The notes: generated by a model not told the origin, from the letters alone. Shown: positions 8,892-17,402, counted from the first letter of the stretch. The stretch: DNA of 64,000 nt from Deinococcus sp. LM3 (GCF_002017875.1 NZ_MUFV01000001.1:2134501-2198500), one strand, 5' to 3'. A program made the numbers and translations.

Positions 8892-9913
8892 ATAGCATGA
8901 ATGCAGATACCGAACAGCCCAACCGCGTGACCCCGGAGCCTTCCGCTCCGTCTGAATCCATCCCTTCCGAAGTCATTCCCACCGGGTCCATCCCAACGGA
9001 CGTCATCCCCATGGACATCATCACGGACGAGTCCGACCCGGACGGGCCTGGGAGCCTCTCGCACGTTCCGGTGCTGGCCGACGAGGTCATCGCGGCCCTG
9101 GCTCCCGCGCCGGGCAAGGTGTTCGTGGACGGCACGCTGGGCGGCGCCGGGCACACCGGGCTGCTGCTGGCGGCCGGCGCGACCGTGTACGGCATCGACC
9201 AGGATCCTTTCGCGCTGGAACGTGCGCGCTCCGCGAACCACGCCGGCCTGCACGTCCTGCAGGGCAACTACCGTGACATGGTGTCGCTGCTGGCGGGTGC
9301 GGGCGTCACGCAGGTGGACGGCATCCTGCTGGACATCGGCGTGAGTTCCTTTCAGCTCGACGACACCGGGCGCGGCTTCTCGTACCACACCGAGGCCCCG
9401 CTGGACATGCGCATGAGCCAGTCCGGCGAGAGTGCCGCCGACGTGGTGAACGGCTACGACGAGGAGGACATCGCCGCGATCATCTACGAGTACGGCGAGG
9501 ACCGCCTGTCGCGCCGGATCGCGCGCGGCATCGTGTACGCCCGCGAGAAAGCACCCATCGAGACGACCGTGCAGCTCGCCGAGATCGTCAAGCGGGCGTA
9601 TCCGGGCTTCAGCAAGGGCATCCACCCGGCGCGGCGGACCTTCCAGGCGCTGCGGATTCACGTGAACGACGAACTGGGCGCGCTGCGCGACGGTCTTCAG
9701 GCCGCCGAGACGCTGCTGGCTCCCGGCGGGCGGCTGGCCGTGATCAGCTTCCACTCGCTGGAGGACCGCATCGTGAAACGCTTCCTGCTGGGTAGCGAGG
9801 TCCTGACCCCGCTGACCAAGCGGCCCGTGATCGCCTCCGAGGCCGAGCAGGCCCTCAACCCGCGCGCCCGCAGCGCGAAACTCCGCTCGGCCGAGCGGGT
9901 GGGGGCCGCGTGA
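8888..9913 (+). CDS. rsmH: 16S rRNA (cytosine-1402-N4) methyltransferase
   Basis: A SAM-dependent methyltransferase acting on C1402 of 16S rRNA. The 341-residue protein has HVPVLADEVIAAL, the SAM loop FVDGTLGGAGHT, DGILLDIGVSSFQLDD, and the C-terminal FQALRIHVNDELGALRDGL and ISFHSLEDRIVK, all diagnostic of RsmH. An unusual hydrophilic extension of about 55 residues precedes the domain. It contains a SIPSEVIPTGSIPTDVIP repeat and many acidic residues. The start is GTG 8888 (GTGA overlap with mraZ) or the ATG three codons later. Confidence 0.94.
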   Translation: MNSMNADTEQPNRVTPEPSAPSESIPSEVIPTGSIPTDVIPMDIITDESDPDGPGSLSHVPVLADEVIAALAPAPGKVFVDGTLGGAGHTGLLLAAGATVYGIDQDPFALERARSANHAGLHVLQGNYRDMVSLLAGAGVTQVDGILLDIGVSSFQLDDTGRGFSYHTEAPLDMRMSQSGESAADVVNGYDEEDIAAIIYEYGEDRLSRRIARGIVYAREKAPIETTVQLAEIVKRAYPGFSKGIHPARRTFQALRIHVNDELGALRDGLQAAETLLAPGGRLAVISFHSLEDRIVKRFLLGSEVLTPLTKRPVIASEAEQALNPRARSAKLRSAERVGAA

Positions 9914-10317
9914 TCCTGCCGTTCCGGAAGGGCGCGGCGCTGCGCGAGGTGCGTCTGGGCCGCCTGACGGTGGACACCAGCCTGCCCACCTGGCGGGGCC
10001 GGGCGGTGCGGTACGTGCTGATCTACCTGCTGATGGTGCTGGCGCTGGTGACGGTGCGCGCCGCGACGCAGGGGGTCCGGCCGGCCCTGAAGGAGGCGCA
10101 GGCGCGTGAGGCGGCCCTGACCACGCAGCGTGACGACCTGGCGCTGCAACTGCAGGTGCTGGAAAACCCGCAGCGGCTGCGGGACTGGGCCTTCGCGAAC
10201 GGCATGCAGCGGTTCACGGACGCGGCTAAGGAGACCGGGAAGATCGGGGGCGTCAAGGCGGCTGCGCCCGCGCCTGCCGCGCCGCGCCAGGTGGAGGTGA
10301 GTGTTCAGTGGAAGTGA
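9910..10317 (+). CDS. FtsL-like cell division protein
   Basis: A 135-residue single-pass protein: a short basic N-terminus, one membrane helix (about residues 35-55; YVLIYLLMVLALVTV), then a heptad-rich coiled coil (RPALKEAQAREAALTTQRDDL...) and a Pro/Ala tail. Sequence similarity to FtsL cannot be claimed by eye. The size, topology and position between rsmH and ftsI are those of FtsL, the divisome partner of FtsB/FtsQ. The GTG at 9910 overlaps the rsmH stop (GTGA), and ftsI starts 10 nt before its stop. Confidence 0.65.
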   Translation: MILPFRKGAALREVRLGRLTVDTSLPTWRGRAVRYVLIYLLMVLALVTVRAATQGVRPALKEAQAREAALTTQRDDLALQLQVLENPQRLRDWAFANGMQRFTDAAKETGKIGGVKAAAPAPAAPRQVEVSVQWK

Positions 10318-11654
10318 AGATCCGGACCCGGTCGGCGTTCATGCGGGTGCTGGCGCTGGGGATGTTCCTGCTGCTGGTCTGGGCGTACGGGCAGCTGGAG
10401 TGGGGCGTGCCGCAGGCGGTGCGCAGCTCGGTGGTGCAGGCGCGCGGCAAGATCGTGACCTCCGACGGCAAGGTGCTGGCCATGAGTCGCGACGGCAAGC
10501 GGGTGTACCCGCAGGGGCAGATCGCGGGGCAGCTGGTCGGCATGATGGGCGCCACCGAGGGCCTCGAGGGGCTGGAGGCGGCGTACAACGACTCGCTGGC
10601 GGCCGGGCAGACCCTGAAACTCACGCTGGATACCCAGGTGCAGGCGTCGGCTGAGGCGGCGCTGGCGCGGGCCGTGCCGGCGCACCGGGGCGAGTTCGGG
10701 TCGGTGGTGGTGCTCGAAACCCGCACGGGCCGTGTCCTGGCCGCCGCGACGTACCCGCCGTTCAATCCGAACAACTGGCGCCGGTACGCGCCGGAGGTGT
10801 GGCTGAACCGGCCGTTCGTGACCCGGTTCGAGCCGGGCTCCACCGTCAAGCCGCTGGTGGTGGCCGCCGCCATGAACGAGGGCCTGACCACGCCGGACAC
10901 GGTATACAGCACGCCCATGCGCCGCTTCGTGGGGGGGCGCTGGGGCAGCACCATCGGGGACCAGGTGGCGCATCCGTCGTCGCTGAACACCCAGGGCGTC
11001 CTGCGCTACAGCAGTAACGTGGGTATGACGCACATCGTCGAGCGTTTCCCGTCCGAGGATCTGTACGGCTACCTGCAGGCCTACGGGTTCGGGAAGGAGC
11101 CGAGCGTGCCGAACCTGCCGGCCGCGACCGGGTCGCTGCAACCCCTGTCGCGCTGGGACGATCTGGTGCGTGCCACCAACTCGTTCGGGCAGGGAATGAG
11201 CGGCACGAACCTGCAACTGGCGGCGGCTTTCAATGTCCTGGCGAACGACGGGCAGTACGTGACGCCGCGGCTGGTCGAGGGCGCCGGGGGCGTGGAGCGC
11301 CGTAACGTGATCCGTCCGGAGGTGGCGCGCGCCACGCGGCTGATGCTGCGCAACGTGATCAACGAGGGCATCTTCGCCAAGGCGGGCATCGAGGGATACG
11401 ACCTGGCCGGGAAGACCGGGACGGCGCAGACGGTGGACGCCAACGGTCGGTACTCGAAGACGGTGTACGACAGCACCTTCGGTGGGTTCTTCCCGGCCGA
11501 GTCGCCGCGCGTGACGATCGCGGTGATGGTGCACGGCGCGAAGATCGAGTACCACGGCTCGCAGCTGGCCGCGCCGATCTTCAAGGAGATCTCGGCGGAT
11601 GTGCTGTCGAGCTGGGCGGCCGCGCCGGGCAAGGCCAGCGGAGCTGATGAGTAA
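10308..11654 (+). CDS. ftsI: Penicillin-binding protein, FtsI-type transpeptidase
   Basis: The septal peptidoglycan transpeptidase. After one N-terminal membrane helix (residues 12-30), the 448-residue protein has the three active-site motifs: SxxK in EPGSTVKPL (about residue 177), SSN in YSSNVG (about 234) and KTGT in GKTGTAQ (about 368). It is more than 100 residues shorter than E. coli FtsI; the missing part is the N-terminal pedestal, reduced here to a GKIVTSDGKVLA segment. The GTG start overlaps the ftsL-like gene by 10 nt, so the cluster is read as one unit. murE and later dcw genes do not follow. Confidence 0.88.
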   Translation: MEVKIRTRSAFMRVLALGMFLLLVWAYGQLEWGVPQAVRSSVVQARGKIVTSDGKVLAMSRDGKRVYPQGQIAGQLVGMMGATEGLEGLEAAYNDSLAAGQTLKLTLDTQVQASAEAALARAVPAHRGEFGSVVVLETRTGRVLAAATYPPFNPNNWRRYAPEVWLNRPFVTRFEPGSTVKPLVVAAAMNEGLTTPDTVYSTPMRRFVGGRWGSTIGDQVAHPSSLNTQGVLRYSSNVGMTHIVERFPSEDLYGYLQAYGFGKEPSVPNLPAATGSLQPLSRWDDLVRATNSFGQGMSGTNLQLAAAFNVLANDGQYVTPRLVEGAGGVERRNVIRPEVARATRLMLRNVINEGIFAKAGIEGYDLAGKTGTAQTVDANGRYSKTVYDSTFGGFFPAESPRVTIAVMVHGAKIEYHGSQLAAPIFKEISADVLSSWAAAPGKASGADE

Positions 11655-11950
11655 CGCGTGAGAGTGGGCAGCGAATTGACCGCCTGTTCAACTGTTCCTT
11701 CGTGCTTCTCTCACGCCCGACCTGTCACACAGGGTAACCCAGCTTACTAAGTCATCTCTTCTGGGAGCCCAGAGAGCAGTGGTAGATACCGGATTCTGCC
11801 GGGTGCAGAACATTTATGTGAGAAACTAAATGAGAGCATTAGAACTTGTCTCATCTATCAGAATGCCCCCTAGTGGGCATTTTCTGTTTTTTATACACGC
11901 AGTATAGAAATTACTGGTCTTTAAAATGAGATCATAAACCCCTTTTTATC
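11655..11950 (+). other. AT-rich intergenic island with stacked hairpins; candidate small RNA or 3' UTR
   Basis: This stretch is visibly AT-rich against the surrounding high-GC genes, most strongly from about 11740. It holds hairpins CTCTTCTGG/CCAGAGAG (about 11756-11775) and TTCTGC/GCAGAA (11794-11810), then a terminator at 11860-11892. No protein frame is convincing. It could be the ftsI 3' UTR, a small RNA ending at the terminator, or a remnant of foreign DNA. Confidence 0.45.
11860..11892 (+). terminator. Rho-independent terminator downstream of ftsI
   Basis: AATGCCC (11862-11868) pairs with GGGCATT (11875-11881), extendable by A/T pairs, followed by a run of six T at 11887-11892. Confidence 0.8.
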
Positions 11951-12087
11951 AGGAAGCTGCCATCTGAGCCCCGTACGCTCATTCTCGAGGTCGGGAAAGC
12001 CTTCATGCTGGCACCCGCACTTGAATCCACACCCAGAAAAACGCCGGATGCTGCCGGGCTCACCGCCCCGCCTCCGCAGGAGACCCC

Positions 12088-12666
12088 ATGCTTCAACCCC
12101 TGATCCGCTGGACCCGCGCCGTCCTGTTCAGCCTCGCCGGAGTGGCCTCCGCCGCCACCCCCGCGCTGCCCGCCAGTACCGTCGCCACCAACGCCGTCCG
12201 TGACGCCCTGAGCACCGCCCCCACTGCCACGCCCGCCGCCACCCAGGCCCAGAGCGCCGCTCAGGTCCGCGCCGAGGCCGTCGCCCGCGCCGACACCAGC
12301 AGCGCCAGCAGCGACACCGTCGCGCTCACGCCCATCCGCGGCAAGACCGCCATCGCCCGCTCGACCGCCTACAACAGCGTCCCCGGACAGACCGACTCCA
12401 CGCCGTTCATCACGGCCACCGGCACCCGCACCCGCCCCGGCGTGGTCGCCCTGTCCCGCGACCTGCTGCGCACCTTCCCCTACGGCACCAAGGTCATGAT
12501 CGAGGACCTGAGCGGCAAATACACCAACATGCTCAAGGGCCGCGTCTTCATCGTCGAGGACACCATGGCCGCCCGCAAGACCAACTCGGTCGACATCTGG
12601 ATGGCCACCCGCAGCGAGGCCCTGAACTGGGGCGCCCGTCAGATCCGCATCACCGCCGTCCGCTGA
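12088..12666 (+). CDS. Secreted 3D-domain protein
   Basis: A 192-residue exported protein with a signal peptide (MLQPLIRWTRAVLFSLAGVA, cleaved near ASA). A low-complexity Ala/Thr region rich in AATQAQSAAQ-like text follows to about residue 85, then a C-terminal 3D (Asp-Asp-Asp) domain. Motifs seen are ARSTAYNS, VVALSRDLLRTFPYGTKVMIE, FIVEDTM and NSVDIWMATRSEALNWGARQ. The 3D fold is shared with MltA and RpfB-type envelope enzymes, so a peptidoglycan role is plausible but not shown. AGGAG precedes the ATG. Confidence 0.82.
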   Translation: MLQPLIRWTRAVLFSLAGVASAATPALPASTVATNAVRDALSTAPTATPAATQAQSAAQVRAEAVARADTSSASSDTVALTPIRGKTAIARSTAYNSVPGQTDSTPFITATGTRTRPGVVALSRDLLRTFPYGTKVMIEDLSGKYTNMLKGRVFIVEDTMAARKTNSVDIWMATRSEALNWGARQIRITAVR

Positions 12667-12690
12667 CCCGCTGACCCAGTACCTCCCCAG

Positions 12691-12724
12691 CCGGGCCCCC
12701 TCCACGTGAGCGGGGCCCGGTTTC
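12691..12724 (+). terminator. Terminator of the 3D-domain gene
   Basis: Nine-bp stem CCGGGCCCC (12691-12699) with GGGGCCCGG (12712-12720), followed by TTTC. Confidence 0.75.
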
Positions 12725-12781
12725 CTGTGCCCCCGGTTTCCTGTGCCGGGGTGCAGGCCCGGAGCCAGCCGGGCACTCTGG

Positions 12782-12787
12782 TATCCT
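12782..12787 (+). promoter_or_regulatory. Extended -10 TGG-TATCCT for the FtsX-type permease gene
   Basis: Preceded by TGG and 9 nt from ATG 12797; no Shine-Dalgarno sequence is seen. Confidence 0.55.
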
Positions 12788-12796
12788 CCGCCTTGC

Positions 12797-14005
12797 ATGA
12801 CTTCAGCCCCGGCCACCCCACCCGAGCGCGGCCACGCCGCTCCCGACCGCTCGCTGGCGTGGTCCCTGGCCCGCGCCCACCTGCGCCGCCGCCGCACCCA
12901 GAACGTCCTGACCATCCTCGGCATCGCCGTGGGCGTCATGGCCCTGATCGCCGCGCTGAGCCTCACCAACGGCTTTACCCGCGCGCTCGTGAACGCCACC
13001 CTGCGCGCCAGCCCGCACCTGAGCGTCACGTCCTTCAACCCGGGCGGCCCCGACCGGGAACTCGAGAGCGCCGCCAGCGCCGACCCGCGCGTCCTGGCCT
13101 TCACGCCCTTCCTGGCCGACAAGGGCCTGCTGACCCGGCCCGCCACCCAGGGCCGCGCCGCCGGCGTGGACTTCGCCACGCTGTTTGGCGTGACCGGACA
13201 GGCCGCCCGCGTACTCGACCTGCCCGTCGCCGAAAGTGCCGCCCTGGCCTCCCTGAAAGACGGCGAGGTGATTCTCGGCTCGGCCCTGGCCCGCAGTGTC
13301 GGGGCCTTCACCGGCGACGAGGTCCGCCTGCTGAACTCCACGCAGCGCCGCACCAGCCTGACCGTCCGGGGCGTATTCACCACCGGCAACTACCTGATCG
13401 ACTCCGCGTACGCCTTCACGAACCTGCCCACCCTGCAGACCCTGCAGGGCACCACCAACATCACCGGCTACCAGCTGCGCCTGCACGACCCGGACCTCGC
13501 GCCGGCCGTCGGGGAGGCGCTGACCCGCACCCGCCCGTACTCGCCGCTGCCCTGGCAGAGCCTGTACGGCACCCTGCTCGATCAGCTGGCGCTGCAGAAG
13601 AAAGTGATCGGCTTCGTGGTCCTGCTGATCGTGGTCGTCGCGGCCTTCGGGATCGCGAACGTCCTGACGCTGGCCGTCTTCGAGAAGACCCAGGAAATCG
13701 CCATCCTGCGCGCCATCGGCGCCACCCGCCGCCTGATCACGCAGGTGTTCCTGCTCGAGGGCCTCGCGCTGGGCCTGGGCGGCCTGCTGCTGGGCAACGT
13801 GCTGGGCCTGGGCATCAGCGCGTACTTCACGGTGCGGCCCTTCACGCTGCCCGGCGACCTGTACTTCATCACCAGCCTGCCGGTCGAGGTGCGCGTCAGC
13901 GACCTGCTCGGCGTGAACGCCATCGGCCTGCTCACCACCCTGCTGGCCGCGCTGATCCCCGCCCGGCGCGCCGCCAGCATCGAACCGGCCCGCATCATCC
14001 GCTGA
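12797..14005 (+). CDS. ABC transporter permease, FtsX/LolC-MacB type
   Basis: A 402-residue inner-membrane protein with the MacB/FtsX layout. One N-terminal helix (about 28-50; NVLTILGIAVGVMALIAALSL) is followed by a periplasmic domain of about 200 residues. Three C-terminal helices then include VFEKTQEIAILRAIGATRRLI, the coupling segment typical of LolC/E permeases, and a final PARRAASIEPARIIR. Such permeases export or release lipoproteins or peptides with a LolD/MacB-type ATPase. No ATPase gene is adjacent, so the partner must lie elsewhere. Confidence 0.85.
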   Translation: MTSAPATPPERGHAAPDRSLAWSLARAHLRRRRTQNVLTILGIAVGVMALIAALSLTNGFTRALVNATLRASPHLSVTSFNPGGPDRELESAASADPRVLAFTPFLADKGLLTRPATQGRAAGVDFATLFGVTGQAARVLDLPVAESAALASLKDGEVILGSALARSVGAFTGDEVRLLNSTQRRTSLTVRGVFTTGNYLIDSAYAFTNLPTLQTLQGTTNITGYQLRLHDPDLAPAVGEALTRTRPYSPLPWQSLYGTLLDQLALQKKVIGFVVLLIVVVAAFGIANVLTLAVFEKTQEIAILRAIGATRRLITQVFLLEGLALGLGGLLLGNVLGLGISAYFTVRPFTLPGDLYFITSLPVEVRVSDLLGVNAIGLLTTLLAALIPARRAASIEPARIIR

Positions 14006-14072
14006 GCGCGGGCCGCGCTGTCTGATCGTCAGCTGAACCCCTATAAATGTTTCACGGCGCCCCACTCATGGT

Positions 14073-14086
14073 CCGTCATGTGACGG
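14073..14086 (+). promoter_or_regulatory. Inverted repeat CCGTCA-TG-TGACGG at the PEGA gene promoter
   Basis: The two 6-bp arms are perfect and lie 4 nt upstream of the -10 TACGCT, where a repressor would block polymerase. No regulator can be named. Confidence 0.4.
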
Positions 14087-14090
14087 CGCT

Positions 14091-14096
14091 TACGCT
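14091..14096 (+). promoter_or_regulatory. -10 hexamer TACGCT for the leaderless PEGA-protein gene
   Basis: Six nt separate the hexamer from ATG 14103. Confidence 0.55.
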
Positions 14097-14102
14097 GAAC
14101 CC

Positions 14103-15128
14103 ATGAAAAAGTTCCTGATGATCCCCGCCGCCCTGCTGCTCAGCACCGCCGCCGCCGCACCGAAAATCAGCGCCCAGAGCATCATCGTGAACCCCACCAC
14201 GCCCGACCTGAACGTCAGCGTCCGCGTGGACCGCGACACCACGGGCAACCAGAACCCCGCCTACCGCGTGGACGACAAGATCAGCATCAGCGCCACCGTC
14301 AACCGCGACGCGTACGTGTACCTGTTCAACGTCAACCCCGACGGCAGCGTCGACCAGATCCTCCCCAACCGCCTGAGCGACAGCAACTTCGTGAAGGCCG
14401 GCACCACCAAGAGCTTCCCCGCACCGGGCGACAACTTCACGTACACCGTCGCCGGCCCCGTCGGCCAGAACAAGGTCCTGGCGCTCGCCAGCCTCACCCC
14501 GCTGGACCTCGACCAGATCAGCTCCTTCAAGACCGCCCAGGACCAGTTCGCCACCGTGACCGCCAAGAACCAGAACGGACTGGCGCAGGCGCTGAGCATC
14601 GTCGTCACGCCCCTGCCGCAGAACAGCTGGGTCAGCGACACCGCCTTCTACACCGTCGCCGCGCGCAACCCGGTCAGCACCGGCAGCCTGTTCGTCGGCA
14701 CGAACGTCGCCAACGCCAGCGTCATCATGAACGGCCGCACCCTCGGCGCCGCGAACGTCACGTACAGCGGCCTGCGCGCCGGCACGTACCCGGTGCGCGT
14801 CAAGGCCCCCGGCTACCGTGACTACACCACCACCATCACCGTCCGCGCCGGCAGCACCACCAACCTGAACGTGGAATTCGCCCAGGCCGTCACGCCCGCC
14901 CCCGCCCCCGTCGCCAACCGCTTCACCGTCACCATCCGCACCAGCGTGAACGGCGCCCGCGTGTTCGTGGACGGCCAGGAAGCCGGTACCGTCAGCGGCG
15001 GCCTGCTGAACCTGCAACTGACGCGCGGCACCCATGAGATCCTGATGGTCGCTCCCGGCTACCGCACCTTCAGCAACACCTACAACATCACCCAGGGTGG
15101 CCAGATCACCATCACCCCCACCCGCTGA
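14103..15128 (+). CDS. Exported DUF4384/PEGA-domain protein
   Basis: A 341-residue envelope protein with a signal peptide (MKKFLMIPAALLLSTAAAA). Residues about 40-185 resemble DUF4384: DDKISISATVNRDAYVYLFN, NPDGSVDQILPN, then VAGPVGQNKVLALAS. Two PEGA beta-domains follow (about 197-260 and 277-340): GSLFVGTNVANASVIMNGRTL with PVRVKAPGYRDY, and VTIRTSVNGARVFVDGQEAG with GTHEILMVAPGYRTF. PEGA domains are found in surface-layer and cell wall proteins. The role here is unknown. Confidence 0.8.
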   Translation: MKKFLMIPAALLLSTAAAAPKISAQSIIVNPTTPDLNVSVRVDRDTTGNQNPAYRVDDKISISATVNRDAYVYLFNVNPDGSVDQILPNRLSDSNFVKAGTTKSFPAPGDNFTYTVAGPVGQNKVLALASLTPLDLDQISSFKTAQDQFATVTAKNQNGLAQALSIVVTPLPQNSWVSDTAFYTVAARNPVSTGSLFVGTNVANASVIMNGRTLGAANVTYSGLRAGTYPVRVKAPGYRDYTTTITVRAGSTTNLNVEFAQAVTPAPAPVANRFTVTIRTSVNGARVFVDGQEAGTVSGGLLNLQLTRGTHEILMVAPGYRTFSNTYNITQGGQITITPTR

Positions 15129-15180
15129 TCCGCGCTCCCCTCTGAACAGAGAGCCCTGTCTGATGACAGAGTCCTGACGG

Positions 15181-15211
15181 CCCCCGCCCACCGATACCCG
15201 GTGGGTGGGGG
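15181..15211. terminator. Stem-loop between the PEGA gene and the convergent Nudix gene
   Basis: A 12-bp perfect stem, 15181-15192 with 15200-15211, and a 7-nt loop. There is no T run. Confidence 0.6.
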
Positions 15212-15309
15212 CCGCCACCTGTCGTTCATGTGCGTGGGTTGTTCGCTCTGGCGGGGCTTCACCCACGGCTTTCACGCCGCATTCCGTGCCACCGCTGTGA
15301 GGGCTGCGC

Positions 15310-15885
15310 TCAGCCGGGTCCGTCGGTCAGCAGGTCGTGCAGGACCCGCGCCGTCATGCCCCAGATGTCGTGGCCCTGCCAGGGGTAGCGGTACAGCGGC
15401 ACCCGCTGACCGTCCGGCAGGGTCCGGACCTCCCGCGTCACGGGCAGGTCGCGCAGGTCCGCCAGGGACGGCAGCAGCAGCTGCGCCACCTCACCGCCCA
15501 GGGTCAGGGTCGGTTCGGCCGGAATGCGCGCCAGGACCGGCGTGACGTGAAAACCGACCGGGGTGAACACGTCGTCCAGTTCACCCAGCACCGTCACCTG
15601 CGCGGGCTCCAGGCCCACCTCCTCCCAGGCCTCACGCACGGCGGCCTGCGTGGGCGTCTCGCCGGGTTCCAGACTGCCGCCGGGAAAACTGATCTGCCCC
15701 TGGTGGGTGGGCAGGTCCGCCGAACGCACCGTGAGCAGCACGCGCGGGTCCACCTCGCGGGTCAGGGCGACCAGCACGGCCGCGCGGCGGTAGGTGGGCA
15801 GGTGCAGGCTGCGCCGCCCCCGCTCGCCCACCCACAGCGCCCAGGGGTCCGCCAGCGCGCGGTCCAGCGGGTCGGCGCCGCTCAA
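15310..15885 (-). CDS. CoA pyrophosphatase (Nudix hydrolase, NudL type)
   Basis: Cleaves CoA and its derivatives to 4'-phosphopantetheine and 3',5'-ADP. The 191-residue protein has the Nudix box GGSLEPGETPTQAAVREAWEEVGL, split here as GGSLEPGETPTQAAVREA and WEEVGL. The CoA-specific UPF0035 motif LLTVRSADLPTHQGQISFPGG (written as LLTVRSADLPTHQGQ then ISFPGG) lies immediately before it. A CoA-hydrolysing Nudix enzyme has been characterised in D. radiodurans. Its ATG overlaps the mazG stop by 4 nt, forming a house-cleaning nucleotide pair. Confidence 0.88.
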   Translation of the reverse strand: MSGADPLDRALADPWALWVGERGRRSLHLPTYRRAAVLVALTREVDPRVLLTVRSADLPTHQGQISFPGGSLEPGETPTQAAVREAWEEVGLEPAQVTVLGELDDVFTPVGFHVTPVLARIPAEPTLTLGGEVAQLLLPSLADLRDLPVTREVRTLPDGQRVPLYRYPWQGHDIWGMTARVLHDLLTDGPG

Positions 15886-16529
15886 GCGTCCGGCCCCTGG
15901 TCAGGCAGGGCGCGCAGCGTGCCCAGCGAACGGTCCCGCAACGCCAGTTCCGGGTCCACGCCCACGCTGCGGGCCCAGGTGACCACGGCGGCCAGCACGT
16001 CGGCCACGCCCGCCGGGGTGTCCGGGGCTGCGGCGACCACCTGCGCGACCGCCGCGCGCCCCTGCGGCGCCGCGACTTTCGGAACGCCCGCCAGTTTCTG
16101 CGTTTTCGCCTCGCGGGCCAGGGCGCCCAGACCGGCCGGGACGCGGTCCTCGGCGCGGCGCGGCCGGCCCCCGCGTTCCTGCGCCTTGATCTCCTGCCAG
16201 TTTCTCATGACGTCCGCGCTGTCCTGAACGCTCACCTCACCGAACACATGCGGGTGCCGGCGCACCAGTTTCTCCACGATGCCCCGCTCGACCGCCGCGT
16301 AGTCGAAGGTGCCGGCCTCCTCGGCAATCACGCTGTGAAACGCCACCTGAAGCAGCACGTCGCCCAGCTCGTCACTCAGGGCGGCCGGGTCGCCGCTGCC
16401 CGCCGCGTCGGCCGCCTCGGCCGCCTCTTCCAGCAGGTAGGGGCGCAGGGAGTCGTGGGTCTGCTCCTGATCCCAGGGGCAGCCGTCCGGGGCGCGCAGG
16501 CGGCGCATGATCGTCAGCAGGTCCTGCAT
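15882..16529 (-). CDS. mazG: Nucleoside triphosphate pyrophosphohydrolase MazG
   Basis: Hydrolyses NTPs or dNTPs to monophosphates plus pyrophosphate. The 215-residue protein opens with MQDLLTIMRRLRAPDGCPWD, the MazG signature CPWDxxQTHxSL, followed by the metal-binding EEAAEAADA and DELGDVLLQVAFH. A second, weaker half contains VMRNWQEIKAQE. It is shorter than the 263-residue E. coli protein. I chose the ATG at 16529 over an upstream one because a TACAGT hexamer lies 6 nt before it. It is transcribed with the downstream Nudix gene. Confidence 0.88.
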   Translation of the reverse strand: MQDLLTIMRRLRAPDGCPWDQEQTHDSLRPYLLEEAAEAADAAGSGDPAALSDELGDVLLQVAFHSVIAEEAGTFDYAAVERGIVEKLVRRHPHVFGEVSVQDSADVMRNWQEIKAQERGGRPRRAEDRVPAGLGALAREAKTQKLAGVPKVAAPQGRAAVAQVVAAAPDTPAGVADVLAAVVTWARSVGVDPELALRDRSLGTLRALPDQGPDA

Positions 16530-16535
16530 ACCGTC

Positions 16536-16541
16536 ACTGTA
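16536..16541 (-). promoter_or_regulatory. -10 hexamer TACAGT for leaderless mazG
   Basis: Six nt separate the hexamer from the ATG at 16529. Confidence 0.55.
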
Positions 16542-16667
16542 GCGCCCACGCCTGCGGGTCCGTCCGTGCGTCCGTGCGTCCGGCCACATGAGGCCCGGCG
16601 GGGTCGGGGAGGCCGCCCCTCACGTTCACTTCACGCCGCGTCAGGTGGAGTGTGGTGCACTGCTGCC

Positions 16668-17153
16668 ATGACTATCACCCCGACCATCACCTCCCCCCGC
16701 ATCCTCCTGCCCGCCGCTCTGCTTCTCGCGGCCGGCCTGCAGGTGGGCGGCGCGCAGAGCGTGCCGGTCAACTGGGGCAGCTCGCTGTCGTCGGCCACCT
16801 ACGTGATCCTGGACCCCCAGATTCAGGGCAACCCGAACGCCGTGAGCGCCCAGCAGCGTCAGGGTGTGCTGGAAGCCATGAAGCGCGACTCGGCCGGAGC
16901 GATCAAGCGCCGCTACCCGAAGGCGGTGATCGCCACCGATCCCGCCACGCCCGGCGCGGTGCAGGTCCGGCCCGTGCTGGTCACGCCGTCCGTGCTGGCC
17001 CCCTGGAACAAACTGACCGCGCAGCTGGAGTTCCGCATGCCGGCCGGGAACAACGTGATCCTCAAGCAGGATTTTGGCGTACTGACCCTCTGGCAGAAGC
17101 AGTCCGAGGCGGCCAACTACATGTACGACGTGCTGGCCCAGCGCCTGCCCTGA
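16668..17153 (+). CDS. Secreted protein of unknown function
   Basis: A 161-residue protein with a clear signal peptide (ITSPRILLPAALLLAAGLQ, cleavage near GAQS). The mature part begins SVPVNWGSSLSSATYVILDP and ends AANYMYDVLAQRLP, with no cysteines, membrane helices or motif that I recognise. It is a single gene, divergent from mazG and followed by a terminator. TGCACT lies 6 nt before the ATG and may be a poor -10 of the leaderless type. Confidence 0.65.
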   Translation: MTITPTITSPRILLPAALLLAAGLQVGGAQSVPVNWGSSLSSATYVILDPQIQGNPNAVSAQQRQGVLEAMKRDSAGAIKRRYPKAVIATDPATPGAVQVRPVLVTPSVLAPWNKLTAQLEFRMPAGNNVILKQDFGVLTLWQKQSEAANYMYDVLAQRLP

Positions 17154-17204
17154 ACGTCCCTGCCACCTGAAGGGCTGCCTCGTCCGGGTCGCCCTGTTGG
17201 GCCG

Positions 17205-17235
17205 CGCCTGCCCGTCTGGAACGGGCGGGCGTTTT
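17205..17235 (+). terminator. Rho-independent terminator
   Basis: CGCCTGCCCG (17205-17214) pairs with CGGGCGGGCG (17222-17231, one G-T pair), followed by TTTT. Confidence 0.8.
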
Positions 17236-17402
17236 GCTGTACGCTGGCCGCAGAGCCTCTCATTTGACCGCCGGGTCACAGAGCGGGGGAGGCCGGAGCG
17301 GGCCGCCCACCGCCCCGGCCGCACCGACACCCACGGCAACGATCCATGACACGCGACTGAACGACCGGGCGCACTGTGCAGGATGTGGAGGTGAAGGCCA
17401 GG

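Noticed and set aside
11656..11717. GCGTGAGAG and CTCTCACGC as a terminator of ftsI
   Set aside because: The arms pair, but the loop of more than 40 nt and lack of a T run make this weak; the later hairpin at 11860 is much better.
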